Shown here in pieces: positions 24,946 to 33,561 of a stretch of DNA of 64,000 nt. Position numbers and translations under genes: made by a program. Below the pieces are notes generated by a model. The model searched no databases. It worked only from the letters and a program-made list of their open reading frames with translations, and was not told where the DNA came from. The stretch comes from JAYODZ01 sp965662735 (lineage in GTDB: Bacteria; Pseudomonadota; Alphaproteobacteria; RS24). Each line of letters opens with the position of its first letter. The first letter of the stretch is position 1. The stretch is taken from contig CBFIIU010000008.1 in NCBI GenBank assembly GCA_965662735.1, forward strand, positions 28,143-92,142, in the 5' to 3' direction.

Positions 24946-25524
24946 ATGTTATCGCGCCTTTACACATGGACTTTGTCATTGGCTCAGCATCGCCACGCCG
25001 GACCAGCGCTGGGTGTCATTGCCTTTATTGAAAGCTCGGTGTTTCCCATCCCGCCGGATATTCTTCTTCTCCCGATGGTTTTTGCGGAGCGGGTCAAAGC
25101 CTGGCGATATGCCGCTATTTGTACTTTGGGTTCCGTCTTGGGGGCGTTTTTGGGATACGCGATTGGCTTTTATTTTTTCGCCCTGATTGGCGAGCCCGTG
25201 ATTGCGTTCTACGGCGCCGAGGCCGCCTTCGCCAAATTTGAAGAAACCTATTCTCTTTGGGGCGCCTGGGTGGTGGTAGCGGCGGCGATCACCTTTCTTC
25301 CGTTTAAAGTCGCGACCATCGCCAGCGGTGTCGCCGGCTTGCCGCTTGTGCCCTTCACACTGGCCAGCCTATTTGGGCGGGGCATTCGTTTTTTTCTGGT
25401 TGCCGCCGCAGCTTTTTATTTCGGCCCCACCATCCGGCACCATCTTGAACGACACCTCACATTGATCACGCTTGGCCTATTTTTGCTATTGGTCCTTGGC
25501 TTCGTGCTCATTGGGATGTTTTAG
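24946..25524 (+). CDS. YqaA/DedA-family membrane protein
   Basis: A 192-residue inner-membrane protein of the VTT/SNARE-associated (DedA, YqaA) superfamily. The family feature IAFIESSVFPIPPDILLLPM is near the N-terminus, with LGYAIGFYFF and a central segment AAITFLPFKVATIASGVAGL. About five hydrophobic spans are visible, the last at the C-terminus (LITLGLFLLLVLGFVLIGMF). Related DedA proteins are thought to be lipid transporters or flippases. The dsbB gene starts 4 bp after the stop, and coq7 follows, so these three form an operon. Confidence 0.85.
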   Translation: MLSRLYTWTLSLAQHRHAGPALGVIAFIESSVFPIPPDILLLPMVFAERVKAWRYAAICTLGSVLGAFLGYAIGFYFFALIGEPVIAFYGAEAAFAKFEETYSLWGAWVVVAAAITFLPFKVATIASGVAGLPLVPFTLASLFGRGIRFFLVAAAAFYFGPTIRHHLERHLTLITLGLFLLLVLGFVLIGMF

Positions 25525-25528
25525 CGCC

Positions 25529-26062
25529 ATGAATAAGCTCTTTTCTCGCGATACCCGCTTGGCCTCAAGCGCATTGCTCAGAGCTTGCGTGAGCGGGCAG
25601 CCTCTGATCACCGCGCTGGTGCTGGCGTCGCTCACCATCACATTGGCGCTTGCGTCGCAATATGGGGGTGGCCTCATTCCGTGCGACTTGTGCCTCAAAC
25701 AGCGTTGGCCCTATTACATCGGCATCCCGATCCTGCTCGTCACGGCTTTCCTAACAGGGCGATCGCGCCAAGTCGGCCTCGCCCTCGGAGGTGCCATTTT
25801 TCTCTTTTCGGTGATCCTCGCGAGCTACCATGTTGGGGTCGAACAAAAATTTTGGCCCGGGCCCGCGACCTGCGGCGGGGGGCTGGCCATGCCAGAAACC
25901 ATAGAGGACTTACACAATATTTTGGCGCGCGGTGCTGTCTCGTGTGATACGCCAGCCTTTAACTTGTTCGGCATTTCGATGGCAGGCTATAATGCTCTCA
26001 TCAGCTTCATTATTTTGGGTCTGCTCTATCAGGCCTTTCGGAACGATAAAGGGAACGCCTGA
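25529..26062 (+). CDS. dsbB: Disulfide bond formation protein DsbB
   Basis: A 177-residue membrane quinone reductase that reoxidises periplasmic DsbA and feeds electrons to ubiquinone. The first redox pair is CDLC in LIPCDLCLKQRWPYYIGI. The second pair is the periplasmic loop GPATCGGGL ... VSCDT. Four membrane spans are present. ATG 25529 follows the YqaA stop by 4 bp; a longer frame from 25472 overlaps YqaA and is unlikely. The next gene makes ubiquinone, the electron acceptor of DsbB, a sensible pairing. Confidence 0.92.
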   Translation: MNKLFSRDTRLASSALLRACVSGQPLITALVLASLTITLALASQYGGGLIPCDLCLKQRWPYYIGIPILLVTAFLTGRSRQVGLALGGAIFLFSVILASYHVGVEQKFWPGPATCGGGLAMPETIEDLHNILARGAVSCDTPAFNLFGISMAGYNALISFIILGLLYQAFRNDKGNA

Positions 26063-26063
26063 C

Positions 26064-26615
26064 ATGACCCACCAGAACATCAATCTCTCTCAGCGCAAGC
26101 GGCTCGACGACATGTTACGGGTTGATCACGCTGGTGAATATGGGGCGGTGAGTATTTATGACGGGCAAAAACTAGTGCTGGAAGCTGCAGGCCTGACCGA
26201 AGCCGCCGCACGCGTTGGCCATATGGCTGAACAAGAGCAACACCACCTCACTACATTTGATCGTTTGCTATCGGAGAATGCTGTTCGCCCAACAGTTTTA
26301 TCTCCTCTGTGGAACGCCGCTGGTTTTTCGCTTGGCGTGGTCACCGCCCTCATGGGAGAAAAAGCGGCCATGGCATGCACGGAAATTGTGGAAGAAGTGA
26401 TCGACGATCACTATGCCGAGCAATTAGCCGAACTAGAAGGTCATCCAGAATTTCAAGAATTAACCGAAACCATTCGACGTTTTCGCGAAGATGAGGCGGC
26501 GCATCGTCAAACGGCCATTGAACATGGGGCGACAGAGGCTTCCGCTTACCCCATTTTACGCCGCGTCATTCGTGCGGGCTGTCACGCGGCCATTAAAATC
26601 TCTGAAAAAATATAG
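26064..26615 (+). CDS. coq7: Demethoxyubiquinone hydroxylase Coq7
   Basis: A 183-residue di-iron monooxygenase that performs the last hydroxylation in ubiquinone synthesis. The ligand motifs are visible in order: DHAGEYGAVSIYDG, MAEQEQHHL, CTEIVEEVIDDHYAEQL and FREDEAAHR, giving the expected Glu/ExxH pattern twice. The ATG lies one base after the dsbB stop. The protein is membrane-associated in known members. It is convergent with the HNH gene, 8 bp apart. Confidence 0.95.
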   Translation: MTHQNINLSQRKRLDDMLRVDHAGEYGAVSIYDGQKLVLEAAGLTEAAARVGHMAEQEQHHLTTFDRLLSENAVRPTVLSPLWNAAGFSLGVVTALMGEKAAMACTEIVEEVIDDHYAEQLAELEGHPEFQELTETIRRFREDEAAHRQTAIEHGATEASAYPILRRVIRAGCHAAIKISEKI

Positions 26616-26623
26616 TCGTGCGC

Positions 26624-27217
26624 TTACGGCTCGAGCTCCGAGTCCCAGTACAGATAATCCTGCCAACTCTCATGCATATAATTGGGCGGAAAGCGTCGGC
26701 CATTTTCATGCAGCTCATAAACACTTGGCTGGCGCGGCGATTGCCGAGGAAACATTTGTGCCTCTTTTGGCAATCGACCACCTTTTTTCAAATTACATGG
26801 AGAACAGGCCGCGACGACGTTTTCCCATGTTGTTCGCCCACCTGCACGTCTCGGAATAACGTGGTCAAAGGTTAATTCATGCCGCGCTCCGCAATACTGA
26901 CACGCAAACCCATCACGTAAAAAGAGGTTAAAGCGGGTAAAGGCCGGATGACGAGGCGGTTTGACATAGGTTTTCAAAGACACAACGCTTGGCAATTTAA
27001 ATGCCGCACTCGGCGAGTGAACTTCCGTTTCATATTCTGAAATAATATTGACCCGATCGAGAAACACCGCTTTCAGCGCTTCTTGCCACGACCACACCGA
27101 TAAGGGGTAGTAACTCAAGGGACGAAAATCGGCATTCAGAACCAGAGCTGGGCACCCATCAGGATGCGAAAATATCTCCGGTCGACCCGAGCGTGCACTC
27201 ACTGAGACATTTTGCAT
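26624..27217 (-). CDS. HNH endonuclease family protein
   Basis: A 197-residue protein of a family widespread in alphaproteobacteria. The C-terminal half has a zinc-stabilised HNH motif: CQYCG, then LTFDHVIPRRAGGRTTWEN, then CSPCN, giving the two CxxC pairs and catalytic His/Asn. The N-terminal part begins with a conserved segment ALVLNADFRPLSYYPLSVW that recurs in this family. AGGAGG lies 13 bases before the chosen ATG 27217; a frame open to 27319 is probably untranslated. The role is unknown; cleavage of DNA is expected from the fold. Confidence 0.87.
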   Translation of the reverse strand: MQNVSVSARSGRPEIFSHPDGCPALVLNADFRPLSYYPLSVWSWQEALKAVFLDRVNIISEYETEVHSPSAAFKLPSVVSLKTYVKPPRHPAFTRFNLFLRDGFACQYCGARHELTFDHVIPRRAGGRTTWENVVAACSPCNLKKGGRLPKEAQMFPRQSPRQPSVYELHENGRRFPPNYMHESWQDYLYWDSELEP

Positions 27218-27389
27218 AACGGCCCAAAAACCTCCTGTCTCGATTACTTGCAGCCTAAACTGCCGCAGGAATATGACAGAATAATTACACGATATGGTAT
27301 TTTTGCCAAGAAAATACACTCGATCTTGTGGTCTAAAATTGAAAAAACACGCGCACCCTTGCTAACCCAAATATCGGGCACGTGGCTGA

Positions 27390-28013
27390 TTATTTTGGGC
27401 CAAGCGTATAGTAGCGCCAGAGAACCAGAGCAGCAGCCGAACGGAATGGCATCCAGCGCAGAGCAATCTCTCCGAGATCCTTGGGGGTTGGTCGTTGTGA
27501 GACGGAAGCAAGACGGCGGTAGCCCTCTTGAAGCGCGAGATCGCCAGGGGCGAAAATATCGGCGCGGCGCATGATGAACATGAGATACATGTCGGCCGTC
27601 CAGGGCCCAATGCCGGGGATGGCTTGCAGCGCAGCGGAAACCTCTTCCGTGTCGCATTGAGCGAGCCGGCTCAAGCGTAATCGCCCGCTGACTAACGCCT
27701 CAGCCAGCGCACTCAGATAGCGTTGTTTCTGCGCCGATAACCCGCATGCCCGACATTGCTCAACGGATAAGGCAAGAAATGCTTCCGGAGTGGGCTTTCC
27801 CATTGTCGCTACAAGCCGATTCTCGATGCTTTGGGCGGCCGCCACCGAGACTTGTTGCCCGATCAAGATGCTCATGAGGCCGGCAAAGCCGGTGCGCCTT
27901 TTTCGAAGAACGGGCGGGCCGACTTCCGTGATCGCCTGAGCGATAAGTCGATCTTGTTCAGCTAAAAAAGTGAGCGCTGTGTCGAGGTCGCGAGCTGTAC
28001 GCAGATGTTGCAT
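27390..28013 (-). CDS. DNA-3-methyladenine glycosylase II (AlkA-like)
   Basis: A 207-residue HhH-GPD DNA glycosylase that removes alkylated bases. The helix-hairpin-helix reads LQAIPGIGPWTADMYLMFIM, and the catalytic Asp is in FAPGDLALQ. FAGLMSILIGQQVSVAAAQS is the usual N-terminal helix. The protein is shorter than E. coli AlkA, lacking its N-terminal beta domain, as in many alphaproteobacterial members. It is divergent from gluQ. Confidence 0.9.
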   Translation of the reverse strand: MQHLRTARDLDTALTFLAEQDRLIAQAITEVGPPVLRKRRTGFAGLMSILIGQQVSVAAAQSIENRLVATMGKPTPEAFLALSVEQCRACGLSAQKQRYLSALAEALVSGRLRLSRLAQCDTEEVSAALQAIPGIGPWTADMYLMFIMRRADIFAPGDLALQEGYRRLASVSQRPTPKDLGEIALRWMPFRSAAALVLWRYYTLGPK

Positions 28014-28058
28014 TCCTCAACAATATGCGGCAAGCACACAGAAGAACAAGAGATTTAT

Positions 28059-28979
28059 ATGGCGGAATTTATTACTCGGTTTGCCCCTTCCCCCAATGGC
28101 CCATTGCACATGGGACATGCTTACTCGGCCTGCCTCGCTTCTTATTTCGCGCAAAAGTTTGATGGCACGTTTTTGTTGCGAATTGAGGATATCGATATCG
28201 GACGCATTCGCGCCCAGTTTGAAGCGGCTATTTATGACGATCTCGCTTGGTTGGGCCTAGCTTGGCCCGTGCCTGTTTTGCGACAGTCGACGCGGTTTGG
28301 CCTCTACAAATCGGCCTTGGATCAGCTCCGCCATATGGGGCTGATCTACCCATGCTGGGCAACGCGGTCAGAAATTCGGCACTATATCGAAAATAGTCTG
28401 GTGGGCTGGCGCAACTGGCCACGCGACCCCGATGGTGCGCCTGTCTATCCGGGCCTCTATCGCGATATTAGCCGCCACCAATATCAAGAATTAATGTGGC
28501 AAGGAAATGACTTTGCTTGGCGATTAGATATGGAAAAACTGCATCGGCTTGCCGAGGATCGACAGGGCGGCCCCATACTGATCCAACATCTTGATCCGCT
28601 GTCGGGGCTGCCCGCGCACACTGAAGAGGTCAATGCCCGCAAATTTGGTGACGTGATCATTGCCCGCAAGGACATTCCAACCAGCTATCATCTGAGTGTC
28701 GTCATTGACGACGCTGCCCAGAATATTACCCATATTGTTCGCGGCCAAGATTTGTCTGCCGCAACGCATATTCATCGCCTTCTTCAGATTGCTCTCGAGC
28801 TTCCCGCACCAAATTACCTGCATCACCCTCTCATCCGATTTGAGGAAGGTCGACGACTGTCAAAATCAGCAGGCGATGCCGGTTTTCGTGCCAGCGCCTA
28901 TGCCAGCGCAGATGATTTGATCGCGGCTCTGCCCCCCCCCCTTGGCCGAGGCGACTTTGTTGTCGCAGACCCCGCATAG
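28059..28979 (+). CDS. gluQ: Glutamyl-Q tRNA(Asp) synthetase
   Basis: A 306-residue truncated glutamyl-tRNA synthetase that attaches glutamate to queuosine 34 of tRNA-Asp. The start MAEFITRFAPSPNGPLHMGH contains the HIGH-like motif. The C-terminal part has RLSKSAGDAGF, the KMSKS counterpart. The anticodon-binding domain of GltX is absent and the total length is right for GluQ. The zinc-site Cys set is incomplete: only YPCWATR is obvious, so zinc may be absent. The ATG 28059 is preferred over 28005, which overlaps the divergent AlkA start. Confidence 0.92.
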   Translation: MAEFITRFAPSPNGPLHMGHAYSACLASYFAQKFDGTFLLRIEDIDIGRIRAQFEAAIYDDLAWLGLAWPVPVLRQSTRFGLYKSALDQLRHMGLIYPCWATRSEIRHYIENSLVGWRNWPRDPDGAPVYPGLYRDISRHQYQELMWQGNDFAWRLDMEKLHRLAEDRQGGPILIQHLDPLSGLPAHTEEVNARKFGDVIIARKDIPTSYHLSVVIDDAAQNITHIVRGQDLSAATHIHRLLQIALELPAPNYLHHPLIRFEEGRRLSKSAGDAGFRASAYASADDLIAALPPPLGRGDFVVADPA

Positions 28980-29009
28980 TGGGCATGGAATACTTGTGAA
29001 TCTGACCTC

Positions 29010-29040
29010 ACACGCCTAGACTGCCGGCTTCTAGGCGTGT
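29010..29040. terminator. 11-bp perfect stem-loop after gluQ
   Basis: acacgcctaga (29010-29020) pairs perfectly with tctaggcgtgt (29030-29040) around a 9-nt loop. No T-run follows, so it may be a terminator of another class, an RNA-stabilising hairpin or an operator for the next operon. Confidence 0.5.
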
Positions 29041-29083
29041 TCCAAGCAGCTCGCGTTTTTTGAAGACCGATTAGAGATTGATA

Positions 29084-30727
29084 ATGGATCAACAAACCAC
29101 CCGCACGTTAAGCATTGTCGCCCATGAAGCGGCGGATGATGCCTGCGCTTATGCAGAGCAAATTGCGCGGTTCATCACCGCCCTGCCCCAAAAGGCACCT
29201 CAATTTCTCGATCACGGTCTGGCATGGGTCACAACTTACGCAGAAGCATTGCGGCAAATGGCGGCGCTCGCGCATACATTGGAACAAAATAATGTCATCG
29301 GCGACATTGATCGGCTGACAATAGAGCTGATTTTTTCGGAATATTTGCAGCAGCTCAAATATGGCATCGCCATGAGCCAAACCGAAATTATTCGCCCCAC
29401 CGATTTCGGTATCGACCCCGCGACCGTGATCACGGCGCCGGCGAGCCGCGATCTGATGAAATGGGGCAACACGCCCGAGCGTCGGCTCGAGCTGGTGCGC
29501 GCCTTGCAAGCGCAAGGCCCCCATCCAGGCGCACAGACGGGCTTAGACGAGACCCATGAAATGATCCGTGCACAATTTCGTCGTTTTGCCGATGAAAAAG
29601 TTATCCCGCACGCGCAGGGATGGCATCTTCGAGATGAGCTTATTCCCCTTCCCTTAATTAATGAGTTGGCCGCCTTACAAGTATTTGGCTTAACCATCCC
29701 CGAACAGTTTGGTGGCGCGGGTTTGGGGAAGGAAGCAATGTGCGTAGTCTCCGAGGAATTATCGCGCGGCTATATTGGCGTTGGATCGCTGGGCACGCGG
29801 ACTGATATTGCTGGGGAATTGATCCTAAACAATGGCACAGAGGCCCAAAAAGCCAAATATCTTCCTGAAATTGCTAAGGGCAACATCATCCCCACAGCGG
29901 TCTTCACAGAACCGAATATTGGATCGGATCTCGCCCATCTCCAAACACGCGCCGTGAAAACGGATACGGGCTATGAGGTGATCGGCAATAAAACATGGAT
30001 CACCCACGCCGCGCGCGCCGACCTCATGACCCTGCTGGTGCGGACGGAAGCTGAGCATGACGACCATCGCGGATTAACCATGCTCTTGGCTGAAAAACCG
30101 CGCGGCTCGACCGAGGACCCGTTTCCCGCCACAGGCATGGATGGGGGCGAGATCGGCGTGCTTGGCTATCGCGGTATGAAAGAATATGAAATCCGGTTTG
30201 ATCATTTTGCGGTCCCACATGATGCCGTTTTAGGGGAAAAGCCAGGCTTGGGGTTCAAGCAGCTGATGCAAACCTTCGAGTCGGCTCGCATCCAAACCGC
30301 CGCTCGAGCGATTGGCGTTGCCCAAGCTGCATTTGAACTCGCCTTAAGCTATGCCACGGATCGCCAACAATTTGGTCAGCCTATTATTGGGTTTGATCGC
30401 GTTTATGGAAAAATTGCGCTCATGGCGGCGGAAATCGCGATAGCGCGACAACTCACCTATTTTGCCGCCCGTCAGAAAGATCTGGGGAAACGGTGCGATT
30501 TAGAGGCCGGCATGGCGAAGCTTTTGGCCGCACGGATTGCTTGGAGTTGCGCCGACAATGCTGTCCAAATCCATGGCGGCAATGGCTTTGCCCTTGAATA
30601 TCCCGTTAGCCGCGTTTTATGTGATGCGCGTATTTTGAACATTTTTGAAGGGGCTGCAGAAATTCAAGCCGATGTCATTGCTCGGCGGCTTAAGGACAGT
30701 ATCGTCAGCCCACAGGAGAACCAATGA
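29084..30727 (+). CDS. mcd: Probable (2S)-methylsuccinyl-CoA dehydrogenase
   Basis: A 547-residue acyl-CoA dehydrogenase with a ~160-residue N-terminal extension (VTTYAEALRQMAALAHTLEQ), the architecture of methylsuccinyl-CoA dehydrogenase. The core has EMIRAQFRRFADEKVIPHAQ, VFTEPNIGSDLAHLQTRAVK, LGYRGMKEYE, FESARIQTAARAIGVAQ, DNAVQIHGGNGFALEYPVSR and ILNIFEGAAEIQ with the catalytic Glu. These agree closely, from memory, with the Rhodobacter enzyme, which converts methylsuccinyl-CoA to mesaconyl-CoA in the ethylmalonyl-CoA pathway. Its stop overlaps a HIG1 gene, and B12 adenosyltransferase and ETF genes follow. Confidence 0.85.
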   Translation: MDQQTTRTLSIVAHEAADDACAYAEQIARFITALPQKAPQFLDHGLAWVTTYAEALRQMAALAHTLEQNNVIGDIDRLTIELIFSEYLQQLKYGIAMSQTEIIRPTDFGIDPATVITAPASRDLMKWGNTPERRLELVRALQAQGPHPGAQTGLDETHEMIRAQFRRFADEKVIPHAQGWHLRDELIPLPLINELAALQVFGLTIPEQFGGAGLGKEAMCVVSEELSRGYIGVGSLGTRTDIAGELILNNGTEAQKAKYLPEIAKGNIIPTAVFTEPNIGSDLAHLQTRAVKTDTGYEVIGNKTWITHAARADLMTLLVRTEAEHDDHRGLTMLLAEKPRGSTEDPFPATGMDGGEIGVLGYRGMKEYEIRFDHFAVPHDAVLGEKPGLGFKQLMQTFESARIQTAARAIGVAQAAFELALSYATDRQQFGQPIIGFDRVYGKIALMAAEIAIARQLTYFAARQKDLGKRCDLEAGMAKLLAARIAWSCADNAVQIHGGNGFALEYPVSRVLCDARILNIFEGAAEIQADVIARRLKDSIVSPQENQ

Positions 30728-30918
30728 CCGTTATATCCTATCTTATTCCCATTGGCCTGGGTGCGGTCGTGCTGGTTTTGCTTGCAGGACTGTTCAACAT
30801 GTTGCGCGGCGGAAGCGCCAGCATGTCCCAAACATTGATGCGGTGGCGCGTCGGCCTGCAATTTATTGTGGTCGTGCTCGTCATGCTGTTTTTCTACCTT
30901 TCGCGGGGTGGAATGTAA
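30724..30918 (+). CDS. HIG1-domain twin-transmembrane protein
   Basis: A 64-residue protein with two hydrophobic segments: ISYLIPIGLGAVVLVLLAGL and VGLQFIVVVLVMLFFYLS. A conserved loop between them (FNMLRGGSASMSQTLMRWRV) fits the HIG1/twin-TM family. Relatives in mitochondria associate with respiratory supercomplexes. The start overlaps the dehydrogenase stop (ATGA). Small hydrophobic proteins of this type are common upstream of the PduO-EtfBA genes in alphaproteobacteria. Confidence 0.82.
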   Translation: MTVISYLIPIGLGAVVLVLLAGLFNMLRGGSASMSQTLMRWRVGLQFIVVVLVMLFFYLSRGGM

Positions 30919-30977
30919 GAATGGAACGTGAAAGCGCACTTTAAGCGCGGAAATTATGCGCGGAATTAGGAGCTCAA

Positions 30978-31556
30978 ATGGTTCGGCTAACCAAAATATA
31001 CACCCGCACAGGTGATGATGGCACAACCGGCCTCGCCGATGGCTCGCGACGCCCCAAAAATGACCCCCGCGTGGCGGCTTACGGGACCATTGATGAGGCA
31101 AATGCCGTGTTGGGATTGGCAATGCTCACCTTGGAAGAGCCGGTCAAATCAATTATCTTGCGCCTGCAAAATGATTTGTTTGACCTTGGAGCCGATTTAG
31201 CAACTCCCCCGTCACAGGATCCGAATGCCATGGCCTTGCGGATTGTGTCCGCGCAAATCGAACGGCTGGAAAAAGAGATTGATGACCTTAATGCTGAGTT
31301 AGAGCCCCTCACCTCCTTCATTATTCCAGGCGGCAGTGCGGCATCGGCTTACCTTCATCTCGCGCGCGCGATCCTGCGTCGAGCCGAGCGCGAGATTGTT
31401 GCCGTCATCTCAAATCCTGAAGAAGAGGTCAGCGAACCGGCGCGTCACTTTGTTAATCGGGCCTCCGATTTACTGTTTGTCGCGGCGCGCATGGCCAATG
31501 CGCGCGGCCAAAACGACGTGCTTTGGACCCCGGGCGCTCATCGCGACCCGAATTAA
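30978..31556 (+). CDS. Cob(I)alamin adenosyltransferase, PduO type
   Basis: A 192-residue enzyme that makes adenosylcobalamin from ATP and cob(I)alamin. The N-terminal ATP-binding motif is YTRTGDDGTTGLADGSRRPK. YGTIDEANAVLGLA and the C-terminal helices with RRAEREIV and FVNRASDLLFVAARMAN match the family. Adenosylcobalamin is needed by ethylmalonyl-CoA and methylmalonyl-CoA mutases, which fits the neighbouring methylsuccinyl-CoA dehydrogenase. It also links to the cobS-cobT genes earlier in the window. Confidence 0.93.
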   Translation: MVRLTKIYTRTGDDGTTGLADGSRRPKNDPRVAAYGTIDEANAVLGLAMLTLEEPVKSIILRLQNDLFDLGADLATPPSQDPNAMALRIVSAQIERLEKEIDDLNAELEPLTSFIIPGGSAASAYLHLARAILRRAEREIVAVISNPEEEVSEPARHFVNRASDLLFVAARMANARGQNDVLWTPGAHRDPN

Positions 31557-31579
31557 CCGTCCCCCGCTCAAGAACGCTC

Positions 31580-31612
31580 GAGGCACGATCGGGGCACGAT
31601 CAGGGTGCGATC
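31580..31612. repeat. Three tandem 11-bp repeats
   Basis: gaggcacgatc, ggggcacgatc and agggtgcgatc follow each other without gaps; a degenerate fourth unit (aaggcgcgctt) comes next. They lie just downstream of the adenosyltransferase gene. Confidence 0.75.
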
Positions 31613-31715
31613 AAGGCGCGCTTGAAATCATTTTCGATAACCACTTGAAAAAATAGAGAGAATTTATCGCTTTTGCGCTCTCCCCGCTGGCCCTGCGGCA
31701 CATCGCCCCCATTGT

Positions 31716-31744
31716 TTGACTTCGCAGCGCGCTCATCGTAATTT
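31716..31744 (+). promoter_or_regulatory. Sigma-70-type promoter of etfB-etfA
   Basis: TTGACT (31716-31721) and TAATTT (31739-31744) are 17 bp apart. The etfB start follows about 40 nt after the expected transcription start. Confidence 0.55.
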
Positions 31745-31788
31745 CTGCCCCAACTGGCGCAGTGCCGTAACTTTTCAGGAGATAGCGT

Positions 31789-32538
31789 ATGAAAGTTTTA
31801 GTCCCCATTAAACGGGTCGTCGACTATAACGTCAAAATCCGCGTGAAGCCGGATCAAACAGGCGTCGACCTCGCCAATGTCAAAATGTCGATGAACCCTT
31901 TTTGCGAGATCGCTGTCGAAGAAGCTGTTCGCCTGCAAGAAGCTGGCATTGCCACTGAAATTGTTGTGGTCTCAATCGGCCCATCACAAGCCCAAGAAAC
32001 CTTGCGGACCGCTCTCGCTATGGGCGCAGATCGGGGGATTTTGGTCAACACAGATGCTGAGGCTGAACCGCTCGCCATCGCCAAAATTCTCAAAGCAATT
32101 GCGGATGAGGAGCAGCCCGGATTAATTATCCTGGGCAAGCAGGCGATCGATGGAGACAATAATCAAACGGGGCAAATGCTGGCGGCCTTGCTCGGATGGT
32201 CGCAAGGAACTTATGCGTCGGAGATCAAACTTGACGGCGACCAGCTGACGGTCATCCGTGAAATTGACGGGGGTTTGCAAACCATCAAGCTCGCTACCCC
32301 GTCTATCGTGACCGCCGATCTTCGGTTGAATGAGCCACGATATGCCTCACTTCCGAATATTATGAAAGCAAAGAAAAAGCCCATCGACGAAAAGTCGCCG
32401 AGCGATTTCGGTGTCGATATCGCGCCGCGTTTGAAGATTGTAAAAGTAACCGAGCCCGCCCAACGCGAGGCTGGTGTCAAAGTCGAAACAGTAAGTGAGC
32501 TTGTCAGCAAGCTGAAAAATGAAGCAGGAGTATTCTAA
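31789..32538 (+). CDS. etfB: Electron transfer flavoprotein beta subunit
   Basis: A 249-residue subunit of the ETF heterodimer, which takes electrons from acyl-CoA dehydrogenases and passes them to ETF-ubiquinone oxidoreductase. The start MKVLVPIKRVVDYNVKIRVK, MSMNPFCEIAVEEAVRL, LGKQAIDGDNNQTGQML and the C-terminal MKAKKKPIDEK are diagnostic; the beta subunit binds AMP. A GGAG is eight bases before the ATG. The etfA start overlaps the stop by one base. With at least three acyl-CoA dehydrogenases in the window, this pair is their likely acceptor. Confidence 0.97.
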   Translation: MKVLVPIKRVVDYNVKIRVKPDQTGVDLANVKMSMNPFCEIAVEEAVRLQEAGIATEIVVVSIGPSQAQETLRTALAMGADRGILVNTDAEAEPLAIAKILKAIADEEQPGLIILGKQAIDGDNNQTGQMLAALLGWSQGTYASEIKLDGDQLTVIREIDGGLQTIKLATPSIVTADLRLNEPRYASLPNIMKAKKKPIDEKSPSDFGVDIAPRLKIVKVTEPAQREAGVKVETVSELVSKLKNEAGVF

Positions 32539-33479
32539 TGGCGACCCTACTGATTGCTGAACATAATAATACTGAATTGAATGAAGTTACGCTGAAAGCC
32601 GCCGGCGCTGCTGCGCAACTGGGCGGCGAGGTACATGTGCTGGTGGCCGGCTCGGGATGCGCCGGCGCGGCTGAGGGTGCGGCTAAAATTTCCGGTGTGT
32701 CGAAAGTGCTTGTCGCTGATGCGCCACAACTAGATAAAATGTTGGCTGAGCCAATGGCCGCATTAGTGGTTTCGCTGGCCGGCAATTATGACGCAATCGT
32801 GTCTGCCGCGACCACCAATGGCAAAAACTTTATGCCCCGCATCGCTGCTTTGCTGGATGTCTCTCAGATTTCGGAAATCTCGGCAATTATCGACAGCAAT
32901 ACATTCGAACGGCCAATTTATGCCGGAAACGCCATTCAAACGGTGCAAACGAGCGAAGCCAAAAAAGTGCTCACCCTGCGCACCACCGCTTTCCAAGCGG
33001 CTGGAACAGATGGGAGCGCGGCCATTGAAAATGTGAGCACACCTGATTTGCCAGCGCTCTCTAACTTTGTGAGCGAAGAATTAACGAAATCAGACCGTCC
33101 TGAACTCACCGCTGCAAAAATCGTTGTTTCCGGTGGCCGGGGCATGCAGTCTGGCGATAATTTTGCAATGTTGGAGCGCGTGGCCGACAAGCTGGGCGCC
33201 GCCGTGGGCGCATCGCGCGCCGCTGTGGATGCGGGCTTTGTTCCCAATGATTACCAAGTTGGCCAAACGGGCAAAGCAGTTGCCCCCGATCTTTATATTG
33301 CGGTTGGCATTTCTGGCGCCATTCAACATTTGGCCGGCATGAAAGACAGCAAGGTGATTGTGGCCATTAACAAAGATGAGGAAGCCCCGATCTTCCAAGT
33401 CGCTGATTATGGATTGGTCGCCGATTTATTTACCGCTGTGCCTGAATTAGAACAAGAATTGGGCAATATCGGACTGTAA
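32538..33479 (+). CDS. etfA: Electron transfer flavoprotein alpha subunit
   Basis: The 313-residue FAD-binding partner of EtfB. The C-terminal FAD domain shows VVSGGRGMQSGDNFAMLERV, VPNDYQVGQTGKAVAPDLYI and VGISGAIQHLAGMKDSK, plus NKDEEAPIFQVADYG. The N-terminal domain (MATLLIAEHNNTELNEVTLK) is typical. The start overlaps etfB (TAATG). It is followed by a pair of hairpins and then hydroxybutyryl-CoA dehydrogenase. Confidence 0.97.
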   Translation: MATLLIAEHNNTELNEVTLKAAGAAAQLGGEVHVLVAGSGCAGAAEGAAKISGVSKVLVADAPQLDKMLAEPMAALVVSLAGNYDAIVSAATTNGKNFMPRIAALLDVSQISEISAIIDSNTFERPIYAGNAIQTVQTSEAKKVLTLRTTAFQAAGTDGSAAIENVSTPDLPALSNFVSEELTKSDRPELTAAKIVVSGGRGMQSGDNFAMLERVADKLGAAVGASRAAVDAGFVPNDYQVGQTGKAVAPDLYIAVGISGAIQHLAGMKDSKVIVAINKDEEAPIFQVADYGLVADLFTAVPELEQELGNIGL

Positions 33480-33490
33480 AGCAGATCGAT

Positions 33491-33533
33491 GGGGCGCGCT
33501 GGGCGCCCCTACGGATGAGGGCGCAGAGCGCCC
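33491..33533. promoter_or_regulatory. Two consecutive GC-rich hairpins between etfA and hbd
   Basis: ggggcgc-gctgg-gcgcccc (33491-33509) has a perfect 7-bp stem. gggcgc-aga-gcgccc (33519-33533) has a perfect 6-bp stem. No T-run follows. They may stabilise the upstream message or adjust expression of the two parts of the operon. Confidence 0.6.
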
Positions 33534-33561
33534 ATATAGGTGATTGAGGAGAACATCATCG

